Below are positions 7,439-8,433 of a stretch of DNA of 8,433 nt, in pieces. Numbering within the stretch: position 1 is the stretch's first letter; each line of letters opens with the position of its first letter. This DNA comes from Chitinophaga pinensis (lineage in GTDB: Bacteria > Bacteroidota > Bacteroidia > NS11-12g > UBA9320): positions 1-8,433 of the forward strand of contig CAMDCQ010000099.1 of assembly GCA_945890595.1 (NCBI GenBank), read 5' to 3'. Both the position numbers and the translations under genes were made by a program. Below the pieces are notes generated by a model. The model did no database searches and had not been told where the DNA came from. It worked only from the letters and a program-made list of their open reading frames with translations.

Positions 7439-7505
7439 TACCAGAATCCGTATTCACCTCAAAGTCTAGTTGTTCGAGGTGAATTCTGTTCAGTTATGTC
7501 TGGTA
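7439..7505. repeat. Nested inverted repeat (bulged hairpin)
   Basis: The inner arms ATTCACCTC (7452-7460) and GAGGTGAAT (7476-7484) pair perfectly over 9 bp around a 15-base loop. Outside them, CAGAA (7442-7446) can pair with TTCTG (7484-7488) after a small bulge, which displaces the outermost inner pair. Alternatively TACCAGA (7439-7445) can pair with TCTGGTA (7499-7505). No T run follows, so this is not an ordinary terminator; it may be an RNA structure or a protein-binding site. Confidence 0.5.
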
Positions 7506-7549
7506 TTACTTGATAACGATACGTATCCTATGTCGTTTGAAGAAGCATA

Positions 7550-7572
7550 AAAATCACGCTTAACGTGATTTT
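7550..7572. terminator. Terminator-like hairpin after the 939-residue barrel gene
   Basis: AAAATCACG (7550-7558) pairs with CGTGATTTT (7564-7572), 9 bp around a 5-base loop, with A-rich and T-rich outer ends so that it can act in either direction. It is about 175 bases beyond the stop of the upstream gene, which is far for a terminator, but it is the best candidate before rpsP. Confidence 0.6.
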
Positions 7573-7625
7573 ATAATGGGTTAGCGATGAGCCGATGTAG
7601 TACTAATCTTGGCTCATAAAAAACC

Positions 7626-7656
7626 TTGGTAAATTAAAAATAAAAAGGCACTTTTG
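7626..7656 (+). promoter_or_regulatory. rpsP promoter (-33 TTG and -7 CACTTTTG)
   Basis: TTG at 7626-7628 and CACTTTTG at 7649-7656 are 20 bases apart, fitting the Bacteroidota TTG-N19-21-TAnnTTTG layout with one mismatch (C for the first T). The following CAGCCC resembles start regions of many housekeeping genes in this phylum. Transcription would begin near 7660, giving a leader of about 55-60 bases before the rpsP ATG at 7717. Confidence 0.6.
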
Positions 7657-7716
7657 CAGCCCTGCTGGAAGAAGGAGAACCGGTAGGCTTATATTCAACA
7701 TATAAAAAAATAACAA

Positions 7717-8307
7717 ATGGTAAAATTAAGACTTCGTAGACAAGGAAGAAAAGGAAAACCTTTCTACTACATTGTGGCGGCGGATGCAAGAGCTCCTAGG
7801 GATGGTCGATTTATTGAGAGAATTGGTTCGTATAATCCGAATACCAATCCGGCAACAATTGATCTTAACCTAGACGATGCGGTTCGTTGGTTAAGTAATG
7901 GTGCAGTTCCAACTGACACTACAAGAGCAATACTTTCTTACAAGGGTGCTTTGTATAAGCACCACCTGAACAAAGGTGTAACAAAAGGTGCGTTGACTCA
8001 AGATCAAGCAGATGCAAAATTTGCAGCTTGGTTAGAGGAAAAAGCAAACAGAGTAGGTGCGAAAACAGATGGCTTAGCTCAAAAAGCAGCCGATGAAGCA
8101 GCAGCAGCACATAAACGTGAGGAAGAAGTAAAAGAAGCAAGAACTAAAGCTATCGCAGCTAAAACGGCACCTGAAGGTGTTGTGGAAGATGCGACTGAAG
8201 CAGCAGAAGGTGAAGTAGCTGAGGCTACGGAAGCTACTGATGAGGTTGTTGCTGAAGTAACTGAAGAAGCAGCTCCTGCAGAGGAAACTTCTGAAGAAAA
8301 CGCATAA
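7717..8307 (+). CDS. rpsP: 30S ribosomal protein S16 with extended C-terminus
   Basis: The product binds 16S rRNA and aids 30S subunit assembly. The first 80 or so residues are the canonical S16 fold: VKLRLRRQGRKGKPFYYIV, then DGRFIERIGSYNPN (about 29-42) and DDAVRWLSNGAVPTDT (about 53-68). A further segment (about 79-110, HHLNKGVTKGALTQDQADAKF) is shared by Bacteroidota homologues. The last 85 or so residues are an Ala/Glu/Val/Thr-rich acidic tail, giving 196 residues against about 80-90 in Escherichia coli. Such tails are common in the phylum and their role is unknown. The leader carries AAATAACAA directly before the ATG and no Shine-Dalgarno sequence at the usual distance. The stop is nine bases before rimM, so the two are co-transcribed. 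Confidence 0.97.
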   Translation: MVKLRLRRQGRKGKPFYYIVAADARAPRDGRFIERIGSYNPNTNPATIDLNLDDAVRWLSNGAVPTDTTRAILSYKGALYKHHLNKGVTKGALTQDQADAKFAAWLEEKANRVGAKTDGLAQKAADEAAAAHKREEEVKEARTKAIAAKTAPEGVVEDATEAAEGEVAEATEATDEVVAEVTEEAAPAEETSEENA

Positions 8308-8316
8308 TTATACGCT

Positions 8317-8433
8317 ATGATTAACAAGGATAGCCTGATATCTATAGGATACATCAGCCGTCCACATAGCTATAAAGGAGATGTTCAGCTTACGCTTGAA
8401 CGAAAAATCGTCCCGCTCAAACGGGACGATTTT
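8317..8433 (+). CDS. rimM: Ribosome maturation factor RimM, 3'-truncated by window edge
   Basis: The first 39 residues are present. The segment IGYISRPHSYKGDVQLTL (about 10-27) matches the RimM N-terminal barrel start (G-I-x-x-x-H/YG-x-KG-E/D-V). RimM binds S19 in the 30S head and promotes late 16S rRNA processing. The ATG at 8317 is nine bases after the rpsP stop, and the rpsP-rimM order is conserved across bacteria, often followed by trmD. The frame is too short here to check the C-terminal PRC-like domain. A perfect inverted repeat lies within codons 30-39. Confidence 0.85.
   Translation, partial: MINKDSLISIGYISRPHSYKGDVQLTLERKIVPLKRDDF
8404..8433. repeat. Perfect 12-bp hairpin inside the rimM coding sequence
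   Basis: AAAATCGTCCCG (8404-8415) and CGGGACGATTTT (8422-8433) are exact reverse complements around the 6-base loop CTCAAA. The GC-rich core followed by TTTT has the form of an intrinsic terminator, yet it lies in frame within rimM and the window ends on its last base, so any further T run cannot be seen. Confidence 0.8.

Larger units (their letters stand above)
7375..7716. other. Gene-free 342-base intergenic region with multiple inverted repeats
   Basis: No credible ORF is present. From left to right it holds: a 5-bp arm pair AGTTG/CAACT (7396-7410) that competes with a 7-bp pair ACTCCAT/ATGGAGT (7408-7430); a bulged larger hairpin (7439-7505); a 9-bp terminator-like hairpin (7550-7572); and a 7-bp pair ATGAGCC/GGCTCAT (7587-7617). 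After these come the rpsP promoter and an approximately 60-base leader. It separates two same-strand genes, so termination of the first and initiation of the second are expected here. Confidence 0.7.

Noticed and set aside
7919..8354. Minus-strand ORFs rich in Leu or Ser/Ala opposite rpsP
   Set aside because: They are antisense shadows of the biased Ala/Glu codons of the S16 tail and have no start context, domain or signal of their own.
1..8433. Mobile elements, CRISPR arrays, tRNA or rRNA genes
   Set aside because: No transposase or integrase, no spaced direct repeats, and no cloverleaf or rRNA-like segments were found by eye on either strand.

Overview
The window looks like chromosomal DNA of a Bacteroidota species, probably a flavobacterium-like or related lineage, although the sequence does not settle the genus. 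The evidence is low-to-moderate GC, two large TonB-receptor-type outer-membrane proteins that each begin with a carboxypeptidase-regulatory-like domain, TAnnTTTG-type promoter elements, A-rich start regions without Shine-Dalgarno sequences, and a ribosomal protein S16 with the long Ala/Glu tail typical of the phylum. No rRNA, tRNA, CRISPR array, insertion sequence or phage gene was seen.

Layout. (1) Positions 1-1074, plus strand: the C-terminal three quarters of histidine ammonia-lyase (hutH), cut by the window edge. (2) A strong hairpin at 1076-1117 sits between convergent genes and probably ends transcription from both sides. (3) Positions 1130-4321, minus strand: a likely three-gene operon, read from right to left. 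It holds a small secreted His/Cys-rich protein, a 750-residue TonB-dependent receptor resembling the ZnuD-like metal-receptor group, and a 185-residue lipoprotein. I infer a transition-metal (zinc or copper) acquisition or sensing locus. (4) Positions 4322-4554: a divergent intergenic region. It carries a good promoter element for the rightward gene and, on the minus strand, a 25-codon ORF that is little more than a signal peptide. (5) Positions 4555-7374, plus strand: a 939-residue outer-membrane beta-barrel protein with a Gly/Arg-rich insertion and no obvious partner gene. (6) Positions 7375-7716: an intergenic stretch with several inverted repeats followed by the rpsP promoter. (7) Positions 7717-8433, plus strand: rpsP followed closely by the start of rimM, a conserved ribosome-biogenesis pairing. 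A perfect 12-bp hairpin lies inside the rimM coding sequence at the very end of the window.

The best candidate for an under-described system is the minus-strand operon: a His/Cys-rich small secreted protein, an outer-membrane receptor with His clusters, and an acidic lipoprotein. The second is the set of RNA-level signals, namely the signal-peptide-only ORF, the hairpin inside rimM, and the structured leader region before rpsP. All metal and regulatory assignments are inference from sequence features and recalled family resemblance; no search could be run.
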